A DNA stretch of 22,374 nucleotides from Bacillota bacterium (GTDB lineage: Bacteria; Bacillota; Clostridia; Lachnospirales; Lachnospiraceae): contig JAEZLZ010000050.1 in assembly GCA_023415055.1 (NCBI GenBank), positions 1 through 22,374 of the forward strand, read 5' to 3'. Shown here piece by piece: positions 7,888-16,313 of the stretch (the stretch's first letter is position 1; every line of letters begins with the position of its first letter). The position numbers and the translations under genes are program-made. The notes under the pieces are model-generated. The model worked only from the letters and a program-made list of their open reading frames with translations. It did no database searches and was not told the origin of the DNA.

Positions 7888-8001
7888 GATGCATATCGTG
7901 TATATGGATACAGTGCAGACCGGCCGAAATACGGATGTATTGCTCCGCATGAGGGAAAGGCAAACCAGATGTATTCATTATTCATATACACGATATGCAT
8001 C
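7888..8001 (-). ncRNA. Structured tandem element, copy 1 (possible RNA)
   Basis: A perfect 19-bp inverted repeat, GATGCATATCGTGTATATG (7888-7906) with its complement (7983-8001), encloses a conserved core (7913-7974) that is almost identical to 8023-8083. Within the core an inner hairpin of seven pairs (7929-7935 with 7944-7950) has an 8-nt loop. The pair 7931/7948 is A-C on the plus strand but G-U on the minus strand, so the stem is complete only in a minus-strand RNA. I do not recognise the family. Outside the T-run at 7862-7868 there is no obvious terminator. Confidence 0.5.
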
Positions 8002-8012
8002 TAAGTGCAGCT

Positions 8013-8103
8013 GATGCAGATGGTGCAGACCGGCCGAATGCGGATGCCTTGCTCCGCACGAGGGAAAGGCAAACCAGATGTATGCCTATGCACGATATTC
8101 ATC
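8013..8103 (-). ncRNA. Structured tandem element, copy 2 (possible RNA)
   Basis: This is the second copy of the element, 39 nt shorter than a strict 130-nt spacing would allow because the outer arm is reduced. The core 8023-8083 matches copy 1 with about five changes and one indel. The outer arms (8013-8027 with 8089-8103) pair at 12 of 15 positions although their sequence differs from copy 1. The inner hairpin 8038-8044/8053-8059 has one A-C on the plus strand (8038/8059), again a G-U on the minus strand. Both copies are followed by the shared flank CATCTA(A/T)GTGCAG. It begins about 50 nt past the purD stop in the purD reading direction. Confidence 0.5.
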
Positions 8104-8150
8104 TATGTGCAGATATCTGATTTATGACATCTGAAGTCTAATGTAGGAGA

Positions 8151-9425
8151 TCACTCCGCTTCCTCGATTGCCTTACCGATGTCGTTACGCATATATTTGT
8201 TAGCGAAGCTGATCCACCCAGTTGCTTCATAAGCCTTTATTCTGGCTTCCATCAGACTCCTGCCTGTAGCAGTAATTCCAAGCACTCTTCCACCGTTCGT
8301 TACAACATCAGAGCCTTCTCTTTTCGTTCCCGCATGGAACACAAAGAAATCCTCTTTCTCCTGAAAATGCTCGAATCCGGTTATCAGGTACCCCTTCTCA
8401 TAATGCTCCGGATAGCCTTCGGAAGCAAGCACGACGCATACTGCGGCATTGTCTTCAAATTCCAGGGTAATCTCATCGAGCTTTCCATCGATGCAGGCTT
8501 CAAACACTTCGATAATGTCGTTCTTCATCCTGGGCAGCACTACCTGAGTCTCCGGATCACCAAAGCGGGCATTGTATTCCAATACCTTGGGGCCTTCCTT
8601 GGTTAACATGAGCCCTACGAAGAGAATACCTATAAAGTCACGACCTTCCGACTTCATCGCATCCATCGTCGGCTGATAGATATTTCTCCGGCAGAAATCA
8701 TCGATATCCTTGGTATAGAAGGGGCTGGGCGAAAAGGTTCCCATTCCGCCGGTATTTAATCCCTGATCTCCATCCTTCGCTCTTTTATGATCCTGAGCAC
8801 TGGTCATGGGAAGGATATGGGTACCGTCACAAAATGCCAGCACCGATACCTCTCGTCCAGTCATGAACTCCTCTATCACAAGCTTGTCACCGGCGCAGCC
8901 GAACTGTTTTTGCTCCATAATCTGCTGCACACCCTGGACTGCTTCATCATAATCCTTACAGATCAGTACCCCCTTACCAAGAGCCAGACCGTCTGCTTTC
9001 AACACAATAGGGAAACTTACATTTTTAAGATATTTAACAGCCTCCTCAGATGAGGTAAAGGTCTCATAACCGGCAGAAGGAATATGGTATTTCTTCATCA
9101 GATCCTTGGAAAATGCCTTGGAGCCTTCAATGAACGCAGCATTCTTTCTCGGTCCAAAGACACGAAGTCCTCGCTCTTCGAATACATCCACGACTCCGCC
9201 TACCAAAGGATCGTCCGGACCGACCACCGTTAAATCTATTTCATTTCGTTCTGCAAAATCAGCCAGGCCAGAATAATCACTGACGGGAATGTTCACACAT
9301 TCTGCCAATTCTTCAATTCCCGCATTGCCCGGAGCACAATAAAGCTTATCAACCCTATGACTCATTGATATTTTTCTTACAATCGCATGTTCTCTTCCAC
9401 CACTACCTATCACTAAAACCTTCAT
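8151..9425 (-). CDS. purD: Phosphoribosylamine-glycine ligase (GAR synthetase)
   Basis: PurD joins glycine to 5-phosphoribosylamine using ATP, the second step of de novo purine synthesis. The 424-residue protein is full length and starts MKVLVIGSGGREHAIVRKIS, the characteristic N-terminal nucleotide-binding loop. An ATP-grasp core follows (VLKADGLALGKGVLIC, then VIEEFMTGREVSVLAFCDG) with the metal/ATP residues in EYNARFGDPETQ. GGAGGT lies about 7 nt before the ATG. It is the last of purM-purN-purD, all on the minus strand, but is set apart from purN by 166 nt that carry a palindromic repeat. purH, often found between purN and purD, is absent here. Confidence 0.97.
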   Translation of the reverse strand: MKVLVIGSGGREHAIVRKISMSHRVDKLYCAPGNAGIEELAECVNIPVSDYSGLADFAERNEIDLTVVGPDDPLVGGVVDVFEERGLRVFGPRKNAAFIEGSKAFSKDLMKKYHIPSAGYETFTSSEEAVKYLKNVSFPIVLKADGLALGKGVLICKDYDEAVQGVQQIMEQKQFGCAGDKLVIEEFMTGREVSVLAFCDGTHILPMTSAQDHKRAKDGDQGLNTGGMGTFSPSPFYTKDIDDFCRRNIYQPTMDAMKSEGRDFIGILFVGLMLTKEGPKVLEYNARFGDPETQVVLPRMKNDIIEVFEACIDGKLDEITLEFEDNAAVCVVLASEGYPEHYEKGYLITGFEHFQEKEDFFVFHAGTKREGSDVVTNGGRVLGITATGRSLMEARIKAYEATGWISFANKYMRNDIGKAIEEAE

Positions 9426-9491
9426 CGTTCCTACCTCCGTTCATCAATGCAAAATTTTACTCCGGTATAATCCTCATAAAATCAATAAACG

Positions 9492-9530
9492 ATAGAAAGT
9501 TCGCTTCGCGAACATTCTATTGTCATGAAT
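9492..9530. repeat. Small palindromic repeat, copy B, between purN and purD
   Basis: ATAGAAAGTTCGC (9492-9504) pairs with GCGAACATTCTAT (9508-9520) around a TTC loop with one mismatch. With its flank TGTCATGAAT it matches copy A (4746-4784) at 36 of 39 bases. It lies in the 166-nt gap between purN and purD and could form a stem-loop in the pur mRNA. Confidence 0.75.
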
Positions 9531-9591
9531 ACAAAAAAACAGAAAAATAGAGATCGTAACCATGAGCTCTACCGTCTGTTTTTCCATTCTG

Positions 9592-10215
9592 CTATATTCT
9601 TCTTACGATATTATTCTCAATCACAATCTTGTTCTCAGCAATCAGACGGACTGCCTCGGGAAGTAACTCCCATTCCGCCTGTTCCATTACTCTTCTCTGC
9701 AGTAATTCGGGAGTATCCCCTTCCTCTACCATAACCGCCTTTTGAAGGATGATGGGACCGGTATCCGTTCCCTCATCAACAAAGTGAACCGTAGCTCCGG
9801 TCACCTTTACCCCGCGGGCTAGCACTGCCTCATGAACCTTGAGGCCATAGTAACCATCTCCGCAAAAGGAAGGAATCAGAGACGGGTGTATATTGATAAT
9901 GCGATTCGGATAGCTTCTTACAACGCTCTCAGGCAGAATAAGAAGGCAGCCTGCAAGTACTATCAGATCCACATGATAGCTGTCAATCAGCCCAAGCAAT
10001 GCTTCGTCAAAGGAAGCCTTGTCTGCATAATCCTTCTTAACCACTACTTCTGCTTTAATTCCGTGCTTTCTTGCCCTTTCCAGAGCAAAAACATCCCTCT
10101 TGTTGCTGATCACAACCTCTATACTCACACCCGGAAGCTTTCCAAGCTCAAGCTGATCAATCAATGCTTGAAGATTCGTACCTGAACCGGACACCAGCAC
10201 TGCAAGCTTTAGCAT
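9592..10215 (-). CDS. purN: Phosphoribosylglycinamide formyltransferase (GAR transformylase)
   Basis: PurN transfers a formyl group from 10-formyltetrahydrofolate to GAR, the third step of purine synthesis. The 207-residue protein begins MLKLAVLVSGSGTNLQALID, the phosphate-binding start of the family. It keeps the catalytic INIHPSLIPSF segment (Asn108, His110) and VHFVDEGTDTGPII with the catalytic Asp151. Its ATG overlaps the last 7 nt of purM, so the two are translationally coupled. The length matches the folate-dependent PurN, not the larger ATP-dependent PurT. Confidence 0.97.
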   Translation of the reverse strand: MLKLAVLVSGSGTNLQALIDQLELGKLPGVSIEVVISNKRDVFALERARKHGIKAEVVVKKDYADKASFDEALLGLIDSYHVDLIVLAGCLLILPESVVRSYPNRIINIHPSLIPSFCGDGYYGLKVHEAVLARGVKVTGATVHFVDEGTDTGPIILQKAVMVEEGDTPELLQRRVMEQAEWELLPEAVRLIAENKIVIENNIVRRI

Positions 10216-11234
10216 AAGGTTACTCCCTTCGTACCGTTCACTGCTTCCCCGACGATAAATGCTTTCTCACCTGCGGCACCGAGGAGCTTCAACGCATGAT
10301 CTGCATCCTTGCTGTCTACGGCAATTAACATACCGATACCCATATTATAAGTGTTATACATAACCTTCTCTTCAATATCACCATCCTTGGAAAGCATATG
10401 GAAGATCGGAGGAATGTCATAGCTGTTCTTCTTTACCATTGCATGGATTCCCTCCGGAAGCATTCTCGGTATATTTTCATAGAAGCCGCCGCCTGTGATG
10501 TGACTGCAGGCCTTTATGGTTATATTTCCCTGCTTAAGGCTCTGTAATGCTTTTACATAGATCTTTGTCGGTGTTAATAAGGTCTCGCCAAGAGTACTTC
10601 CAAGAGATTCATAGTAGGTGTCCAATGTCTCGCGTTTCATACTGAATACCTTACGAACAAGGGAATAACCGTTACTGTGGATACCGGAGGAAGCGATACC
10701 GATCAAGGTATCTCCCTGCTTCAGCTTTGAACCGTCGATCAACTGTTTCTGATCGATGATACCTACCGCAAATCCGGCGAGATCATACTCCTCAATCGGA
10801 TAGAAGCCGGGCATCTCTGCTGTCTCACCGCCGATTAAAGCTGCTCCTGCCTGCTTACAACCTTCTGCCACACCCTTTACGATTGTTGCAATCTTCTCCG
10901 GTTCATTCTTACCGCAGGCAATATAGTCTAAGAAAAATAAGGGTTCCGCACCCGCACAAGCAATATCATTGACACACATGGCAACACAATCGATACCGAT
11001 GGTATCGTGTTTGTCCAGGATAAAAGCTAATTTCAGCTTTGTTCCGACACCGTCTGTACCGGACACTAAGGTCGGCTGTTCCATATTCTTGAAGCTCTCT
11101 AAGGAAAATGCACCAGAGAAACCTCCGATACCTCCTAATACTTCCTTACGCATCGTGCCCTTGATATGTTCCTTCATCAGGTCGACTGCTTTATAACCGG
11201 CTTCAATATCTACTCCTGCCTTCTTATAATCCAT
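10209..11234 (-). CDS. purM: Phosphoribosylformylglycinamidine cyclo-ligase (AIR synthetase)
   Basis: PurM closes the imidazole ring, turning FGAM into AIR with ATP. The 341-residue protein starts MDYKKAGVDIEAGYKAV and has the family hallmarks GIGGFSGAF, LVSGTDGVGTKLKLA, CVNDIACAGAEPLFFLDYIA, GGETAEMPGFY and a GIHSNGYSLVRKV segment. AGGAGG lies 8 nt before the start. It opens the purM-purN-purD group, and the 154-nt gap upstream holds a 7-bp inverted repeat that may be part of its control region. The protein is complete and no irregular residues were noticed. Confidence 0.97.
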   Translation of the reverse strand: MDYKKAGVDIEAGYKAVDLMKEHIKGTMRKEVLGGIGGFSGAFSLESFKNMEQPTLVSGTDGVGTKLKLAFILDKHDTIGIDCVAMCVNDIACAGAEPLFFLDYIACGKNEPEKIATIVKGVAEGCKQAGAALIGGETAEMPGFYPIEEYDLAGFAVGIIDQKQLIDGSKLKQGDTLIGIASSGIHSNGYSLVRKVFSMKRETLDTYYESLGSTLGETLLTPTKIYVKALQSLKQGNITIKACSHITGGGFYENIPRMLPEGIHAMVKKNSYDIPPIFHMLSKDGDIEEKVMYNTYNMGIGMLIAVDSKDADHALKLLGAAGEKAFIVGEAVNGTKGVTLC

Positions 11235-11273
11235 ATGCTTTACCTCCTAATTTAACTAAACCGCCTAAGTCTC

Positions 11274-11295
11274 TTATGCTCACATTTTAGCATAA
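11274..11295 (-). promoter_or_regulatory. Inverted repeat upstream of purM (possible operator)
   Basis: TTATGCT (11274-11280) and AGCATAA (11289-11295) form a perfect 7-bp inverted repeat with an 8-nt spacer, about 40 nt upstream of the purM start. It lies where a promoter for the pur genes would be expected. There is no clear PurBox and no purine-riboswitch core in this 154-nt gap. The regulator is unknown. Confidence 0.4.
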
Positions 11296-11388
11296 TCATA
11301 TTCTTTTGTCGTTAATTTTTGGCGGATTATTTCTTATGCAATTCATTAGTCGGTCTAATATGTTTGGCTCTATCTATAAGCATTGGTT

Positions 11389-12966
11389 TTAAATCAGTTC
11401 TGTAAATCTTCTCTTTCCATAATGAAGTAACAAAAAATACAGACCTGTATCGACAACCAGCATCACAACCAAATAGCAAAGATATGCGGCTACTACATTC
11501 GGAATGAGCAGCATCAGTAGGAACTGAATAATCACGATACCAAGGGAGGAAAAAATGGTAACCATGGATGCAGCACTCTGCTTCACTACAATTGTCTCAT
11601 TTGTCCAACTGAAATTCGGCAGGAGCAGGTTGATGATTAATCCATAGAAGGAGATGAAAACTGAGCAAGCTACGGTAATTAAGACCATAAGCAAAATAAT
11701 GACTGGCTCAGCCTTAAGAGCAATCCCCAATATTATGGCATCAATCACTGCAGGAGCCAGTATGGTAAGATTTACACCTATCTTTGCCAGATATATCGTT
11801 TTCGGTTCCACCGGTAGTGATTTTAATATCCATAGATTCTTACCTTCGATAGAAATCGAGGACATCGTGGTGCAGCACATCATAACACAGAAGGAGATGA
11901 TCGTAGGTCCGATTCCGGATAACACTTGAGCAGGAACCTCCGGTCCGAATAAGGTCTTCGTGTCTACGAAAAATAGCGATACTGCTGCCAGAGTAAGCAT
12001 AACGATACCAAACGCTGTATTGGTTACATATATGGTTGAGGCAAAATAACGCTTCAATTCCTTGGTATATAAGGCTTTCCAGGGTGTTGCCGGCTTAATA
12101 TTGCTCAGTCGAAAACCGGTGCCGGTTCTTCCTGTCATAATTGCAGTATTCATTTTCTTAAAGACTGCCTTAACAACGAACGTATAGAGTGCAAAAGCCA
12201 GAAGTGATAGGGCGATGAATAACCCGAAGGCAAGAACATCCTGGTCAACAACTGCCCTGGTATATAGTTTGGCAAGGGGATAGAGGGCATAGATCTGTGA
12301 TGTCAGGCTTTTGCTCATATCCACAAGCTTCGCTCCATCATCATCGATCGAAAAGGATAGGGAGAGGAAGACTGCAAGGATGCCCATTGTAAATATAATA
12401 TTTAACAGATTATTATGACGGAACTTCGACGCCACATACGCTATCACCGTTCCGATTACGGAGGCAATAATAATCGGTATCAAGGGTATAAAAAGGATGG
12501 CTATCACACTAAAAAGATAAAATATCACGGAGGGCTGCGCTAAAATCCCATAGGCAAGCGTCATGGGTAGCATAAAAATTACGACAAACAGCATATTAAT
12601 ACAATAAAGTATCACCAGGCGGCTCGCTACGATACCTCCGGTACTGATCGGCATTGACATAATCATATCATAATCACGGAAGCCAAAGATGGTACCTTTG
12701 ATCTTAAATATGGTAGTCATCAGCAGAATGATACAGGTTACCGACATCATCATCGGGGGTAATATTTCAATGCTGTCAAACAGCTTCAGCCCGCTGCCGA
12801 TCATAAAACTATAGAAAAAAGAAATAGAACTCATAAGGATGACGAAAAAACCTATTCCTAGATATAGCGTCTTCGGCTTTTTCTTATTTTTATTTCCAAT
12901 GGACAGCATCTCCCCAAGAACTGCCCACAATTGAATGCTTACCAAACGCAACACCTTTTTCAGCAT
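11389..12966 (-). CDS. ABC transporter permease, multi-spanning (ABC-2 / putative exporter type)
   Basis: This is a 525-residue integral membrane protein with about 12 hydrophobic segments, for example at residues about 33-55, 70-88, 105-135, 145-180, 320-340 and 420-510, and few other motifs. It is probably the membrane half of an exporter powered by the ATPase encoded just upstream. ATG 12966 is preferred because GGGAG lies 8 nt before it; a GTG at 12975 would overlap that site. The gap from the ATPase stop is 26 nt, so they form one operon. The substrate cannot be told. Family architecture and the neighbour resemble ABC-2 exporters used for drugs, lantibiotics or lipids; none is indicated specifically. 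Confidence 0.85.
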   Translation of the reverse strand: MLKKVLRLVSIQLWAVLGEMLSIGNKNKKKPKTLYLGIGFFVILMSSISFFYSFMIGSGLKLFDSIEILPPMMMSVTCIILLMTTIFKIKGTIFGFRDYDMIMSMPISTGGIVASRLVILYCINMLFVVIFMLPMTLAYGILAQPSVIFYLFSVIAILFIPLIPIIIASVIGTVIAYVASKFRHNNLLNIIFTMGILAVFLSLSFSIDDDGAKLVDMSKSLTSQIYALYPLAKLYTRAVVDQDVLAFGLFIALSLLAFALYTFVVKAVFKKMNTAIMTGRTGTGFRLSNIKPATPWKALYTKELKRYFASTIYVTNTAFGIVMLTLAAVSLFFVDTKTLFGPEVPAQVLSGIGPTIISFCVMMCCTTMSSISIEGKNLWILKSLPVEPKTIYLAKIGVNLTILAPAVIDAIILGIALKAEPVIILLMVLITVACSVFISFYGLIINLLLPNFSWTNETIVVKQSAASMVTIFSSLGIVIIQFLLMLLIPNVVAAYLCYLVVMLVVDTGLYFLLLHYGKRRFTELI

Positions 12967-12992
12967 GCTGGTCACTCCCTTTCTTGTGATAT

Positions 12993-13706
12993 CTATTTCT
13001 CATCGATCAACTCCATGAACACTTCTTCCAGGCTGTTATTTCCTTTCACCTCTTCTGTTGTTCCGCAAGAAATCAACTTACCGTTCTTTATAATAGCTAT
13101 TTTATTGCAAAGCTTCTCCGCTACCTCAAGCACATGAGTAGAGAAGAAGATCGCGCTTCCATCTTCACAAAGCTGTGCCATGATGGTCTTGAGCGTATGG
13201 GCTGCCTTAGGATCCAGACCTACAAAAGGCTCATCCAGTACCAATAGCTTTGGTCTATGTATCAAGGCCGCAATAATGGCCAACTTCTGCTTCATACCAT
13301 GGGAATAGGAGGATATGGTATCTCCAAGATTCGCGGTCAGCTCAAAGGCATCACTGTAGCGTCCGATCAAGGCCTTCCGGTCGGTGCTGTTCACCTCATA
13401 GATATCACCGATAAAGTTCAGATATCCGATACCGGTCAGATGCTCATACAGATCCGGATTATCCGGGATATAAGCAGTAATCTTCTTACAGGCAACCGGA
13501 TCTTTCTTAATTGAGATATGATCAATGGTGATTTCACCCTCTTCAAAGTCCAATACGCCGACAATCGCACGGATCGTGGTAGTTTTACCGGCTCCGTTAT
13601 GACCGATGAAGCCGTAGATATCCCCCTGGTTCACCTCAAGATTCAAGTTATCTACTGCTTTCTTGTCATTCTTATAGCTCTTTGAGAAATTCTTAATGCT
13701 TAACAT
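12993..13706 (-). CDS. ABC transporter ATP-binding protein
   Basis: This is a 237-residue single-domain ATPase that energises the permease encoded downstream. All nucleotide-binding motifs are present: Walker A GHNGAGKT (35-42), the signature region SYSHGMKQK (133-141, a variant of LSGGQ common in ABC-2 exporters), Walker B LLVLDEP (154-160), D-loop GLDP and switch histidine His191 in FSTHVLE. Starts at 13718, 13712 and 13706 are in frame; I took 13706 because GGAG lies 6 nt upstream. A TATAAT (13752-13757) upstream may be its -10 box, but no good -35 accompanies it. Confidence 0.93.
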   Translation of the reverse strand: MLSIKNFSKSYKNDKKAVDNLNLEVNQGDIYGFIGHNGAGKTTTIRAIVGVLDFEEGEITIDHISIKKDPVACKKITAYIPDNPDLYEHLTGIGYLNFIGDIYEVNSTDRKALIGRYSDAFELTANLGDTISSYSHGMKQKLAIIAALIHRPKLLVLDEPFVGLDPKAAHTLKTIMAQLCEDGSAIFFSTHVLEVAEKLCNKIAIIKNGKLISCGTTEEVKGNNSLEEVFMELIDEK

Positions 13707-13801
13707 ACTCATCTCCATTCCGCCGCTAACCCGCGACCTTATGATTGAAATATTATAGACTGCAGCACAATAGTTGCAGGTAGACTGTCATAACGATGCT
13801 T

Positions 13802-15880
13802 TTACTGTACATCGAAGGCTTCGTTTAATTCCGTCGTCCCTTTCAGTACAAATCTTGCGTTCTGAATAATCGGAATTCTGGTTCCGTCTTTCTTAACTAC
13901 CGAGATTTCTTTAATCTCATCATAAGGAAGAGTAATGTCTGTATGGCAGTTAAAATATGCCTTATCCGGCTCCGTCTTGCGCAAAATAGAGATCTCGTTA
14001 TCTCTCGCGACGATCTCTTTGCCATCCGGATTATAGACAGGAGTCTCCTCACTCATATGGTAACAGGTATCTCCGATCGCAAAATGAGGACCGGTTTTCT
14101 CTGCAATCAAAATCGGAAGACGAGGTGCAATATCAAACCGTTTGCCCATCATGTATGCTGTCGTATTCGTTCCGATCGCGAATTCACCAAGCGGCAGATA
14201 CTCGTGGTTGAATAATAGATTCTCTTTAATAAAACTCTTATTTTTATCTGTCGTCTCAAAATTAGCACAGGAGTATTCCTTCACCAGACCATCCGTAAAC
14301 GTCAGCTCCAGTTCCTGATATTCCAGATCCTTAAGATAAATCTTTGGTACATGAAGAACACCGTTCGTACCCTTCAGTACCGGAGAAGTAAATACCTCTC
14401 CGACCGGAATATTGACGTCAGCGACACAATTCTCAAAGATACTTTCCTTTGTCTTATCCTTCAGTTCATACAACTTTACCTTAAGGTCAGTGCGATTCCT
14501 TCCTGCCCCCAGGATATGAACATAATCTCCTTGATCCAGTGAATCTATGATATGCTGCTGAATCACCTGATATCGACTGCTGTCCAACGTATTCACCTTC
14601 ACAGTCTCCGCAAAGATGGCTTCAAAATCTTCTCCGATCTCGGGTACCGGATAAGAGATAATCGTAAAGGATATTTCATCTAGTTTAAGAAACTCATTTC
14701 GTAAAAAGCTTTCTTTATTATTAAATTCCACATATAGCTTCTGCTGTCTCTTATCCAGTCTTACTGCTTCCTTCTTATCCTCCGGTGCAAACAGCTCCTC
14801 ACCAAATACCTCGATGACTGCGGGACCTGCATATAGTCCTGCCTTCTGTTTGTGTTCTTCGAAAGCCTGTCTCAGACTCTCCAGTTTTCTTTCCTTGAAG
14901 GCCTTATCAAGGAATAGACCGATATCAAAACGATGATCATAATCAAACTGCTTATTCGGGCTGGTCGCATGATAACCAATCTTGAGATGCTGCATTTTGT
15001 TCACCGCATTATAAGCAGCCCGGTAGATGGTAGGCTCCAGGCCCATTTTTCTGAAATTCTCTATTGCACAGCGAACCATTCTCTCAAAACCGATCTGAAA
15101 ACGTATATTGACATAAGATTTTTTGCTCAAATCAAGACGGTTTGCAATAAAACCGAGACGATAACCCTCCGTATAGGTATCAGCCATCGCCTGAATCTGC
15201 TCCTGTGGCAGCGAATTTAGGAACTCTGCTGTCCTAAGTTCATTGTCGGTAATAAATTCACCGTATTGGTAGAGATAACGAAGGTCGGTCAGGTCTGCTT
15301 CCATTATGATGTCCGTAGCAAAGCTTAAGTCCGGATCCACCAGATCGCGGATGCGGCTTTCTACCAGCACCTCGCAGTAATCACTCATGAAATCATAGAT
15401 TGCACGCTTTACATCCTTGTAGGTATATTCGTCTTCTTCTTCGAAATAATTATAGATTTCAATCAGAAGCTCCAGATAGATCGTTAAATCATAGAGCCTG
15501 CATTCATAAGCATAAATAATAATGCTGCGCAGCTCGGTTGTTAAAAAGGATAACAGCTTACCGTATTTCTCGCCGAATTTCTCACAGGCATAGGAAGGGT
15601 TTGCATAGCTGAAGAAGTAATTGTCTCCAAGGATATCTTCGTAAAGAGCATGATTTAAGCCCTTCAGTTCCTCTAAGGAGAGATTGCTTAGCGTGCCGTC
15701 CTGTACTTTTATTGCTACATGCTTCACCATTAGTACAAAGGATGCGATCTTATGAAAGTAAGTGCGAAAAGGCTCTCTGACACTATCCTCATTTTCCATC
15801 AGAACAATTCGGTCCATTGCCAGGTCATATCTTTCCTTGATTGCTTCATTCTGTTCCTTAAATAATAAATCATATTTCAT
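13802..15880 (-). CDS. M29-family aminopeptidase (aminopeptidase T/AmpS-like) with long N-terminal extension
   Basis: This is a 692-residue probable metallo-aminopeptidase of the cytoplasm. The C-terminal half carries an M29-like core: VNIPVGEVFTSPV with Glu495, YLPLGEFAIGTN with Glu566, GPHFAIGDTCYH with His599 and His608, and NCHTDITLPYDEI with the His-x-Asp pair 646/648. These fit the two-metal ligand set of M29 enzymes (two Glu, two His, one Asp). The first about 320 residues are mostly helical and not recognised, so the protein is about 280 residues longer than classical M29 members. AGGG lies 7 nt before the ATG. It stands alone between the small membrane protein and the ABC operon. Assignment rests on motifs only; the N-terminal function is unknown. 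Confidence 0.85.
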   Translation of the reverse strand: MKYDLLFKEQNEAIKERYDLAMDRIVLMENEDSVREPFRTYFHKIASFVLMVKHVAIKVQDGTLSNLSLEELKGLNHALYEDILGDNYFFSYANPSYACEKFGEKYGKLLSFLTTELRSIIIYAYECRLYDLTIYLELLIEIYNYFEEEDEYTYKDVKRAIYDFMSDYCEVLVESRIRDLVDPDLSFATDIIMEADLTDLRYLYQYGEFITDNELRTAEFLNSLPQEQIQAMADTYTEGYRLGFIANRLDLSKKSYVNIRFQIGFERMVRCAIENFRKMGLEPTIYRAAYNAVNKMQHLKIGYHATSPNKQFDYDHRFDIGLFLDKAFKERKLESLRQAFEEHKQKAGLYAGPAVIEVFGEELFAPEDKKEAVRLDKRQQKLYVEFNNKESFLRNEFLKLDEISFTIISYPVPEIGEDFEAIFAETVKVNTLDSSRYQVIQQHIIDSLDQGDYVHILGAGRNRTDLKVKLYELKDKTKESIFENCVADVNIPVGEVFTSPVLKGTNGVLHVPKIYLKDLEYQELELTFTDGLVKEYSCANFETTDKNKSFIKENLLFNHEYLPLGEFAIGTNTTAYMMGKRFDIAPRLPILIAEKTGPHFAIGDTCYHMSEETPVYNPDGKEIVARDNEISILRKTEPDKAYFNCHTDITLPYDEIKEISVVKKDGTRIPIIQNARFVLKGTTELNEAFDVQ

Positions 15881-15958
15881 GTTGTACCCTCCACTCTGTA
15901 ATAAGACTTCTCTCTTCCCCTGAGAGAAATTAGCTTAATTGTTCTTCTTCTCTTCCGA

Positions 15959-15980
15959 TGTGAAGTTACATTGCTTCACA
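15959..15980 (-). terminator. Hairpin at the 3' end of the small membrane protein gene (weak terminator candidate)
   Basis: TGTGAAG (15959-15965) and CTTCACA (15974-15980) form a perfect 7-bp stem with an 8-nt loop, overlapping the TGA stop of the small membrane protein gene. No T-run follows, so termination is uncertain. Confidence 0.35.
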
Positions 15981-16311
15981 TTTTACTGATAAAACCGATG
16001 ATATAAATCACGAGTAATAGTATAGTCATAAAGCCGTTCAAAATTGCTCCGATGATCGGAAACCGATAGAAAATATCCTTCTTCTTAAAGGCTTTATAGG
16101 AAAGCACAAATCCGAAGATTGACAGCGCAAATAGACACAACCCGACAACCCCTACCGCCAGGTTCCCCTTGCCATGAGAAAGTCCGGATACGATACTGAC
16201 TGTAAGCAAACCGAGTACAGATACTATTCCGATAATCATGGAGCAGATCCCGAGCTTCGTATGACGTCTTCCGGAGAAATGAATCATCTCCTTGTTCCGC
16301 TTGATGCGCAT
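15976..16311 (-). CDS. Small three-helix membrane protein (possibly DUF6142 family)
   Basis: This is a 111-residue membrane protein of unknown function. After a basic N-terminus (MRIKRNKEMIHFSGRRHTKL) there are three hydrophobic segments at about 22-44, 51-70 and 83-108. It resembles small uncharacterised Clostridia membrane proteins; I believe DUF6142, but that is from memory and should be confirmed. Its ATG is only 2 nt after the VanZ stop, with an AGGGGG site inside the vanZ end, so the two are co-transcribed and probably co-translated. Confidence 0.72.
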   Translation of the reverse strand: MRIKRNKEMIHFSGRRHTKLGICSMIIGIVSVLGLLTVSIVSGLSHGKGNLAVGVVGLCLFALSIFGFVLSYKAFKKKDIFYRFPIIGAILNGFMTILLLVIYIIGFISKM

Positions 16312-16313
16312 AT

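Noticed and set aside
7888..8112. c-di-GMP-I riboswitch, suggested by AAGGCAAACC
   Set aside because: The short similarity is on the plus strand, opposite to the strand favoured by the wobble pairs, and the rest of the riboswitch core was not found.
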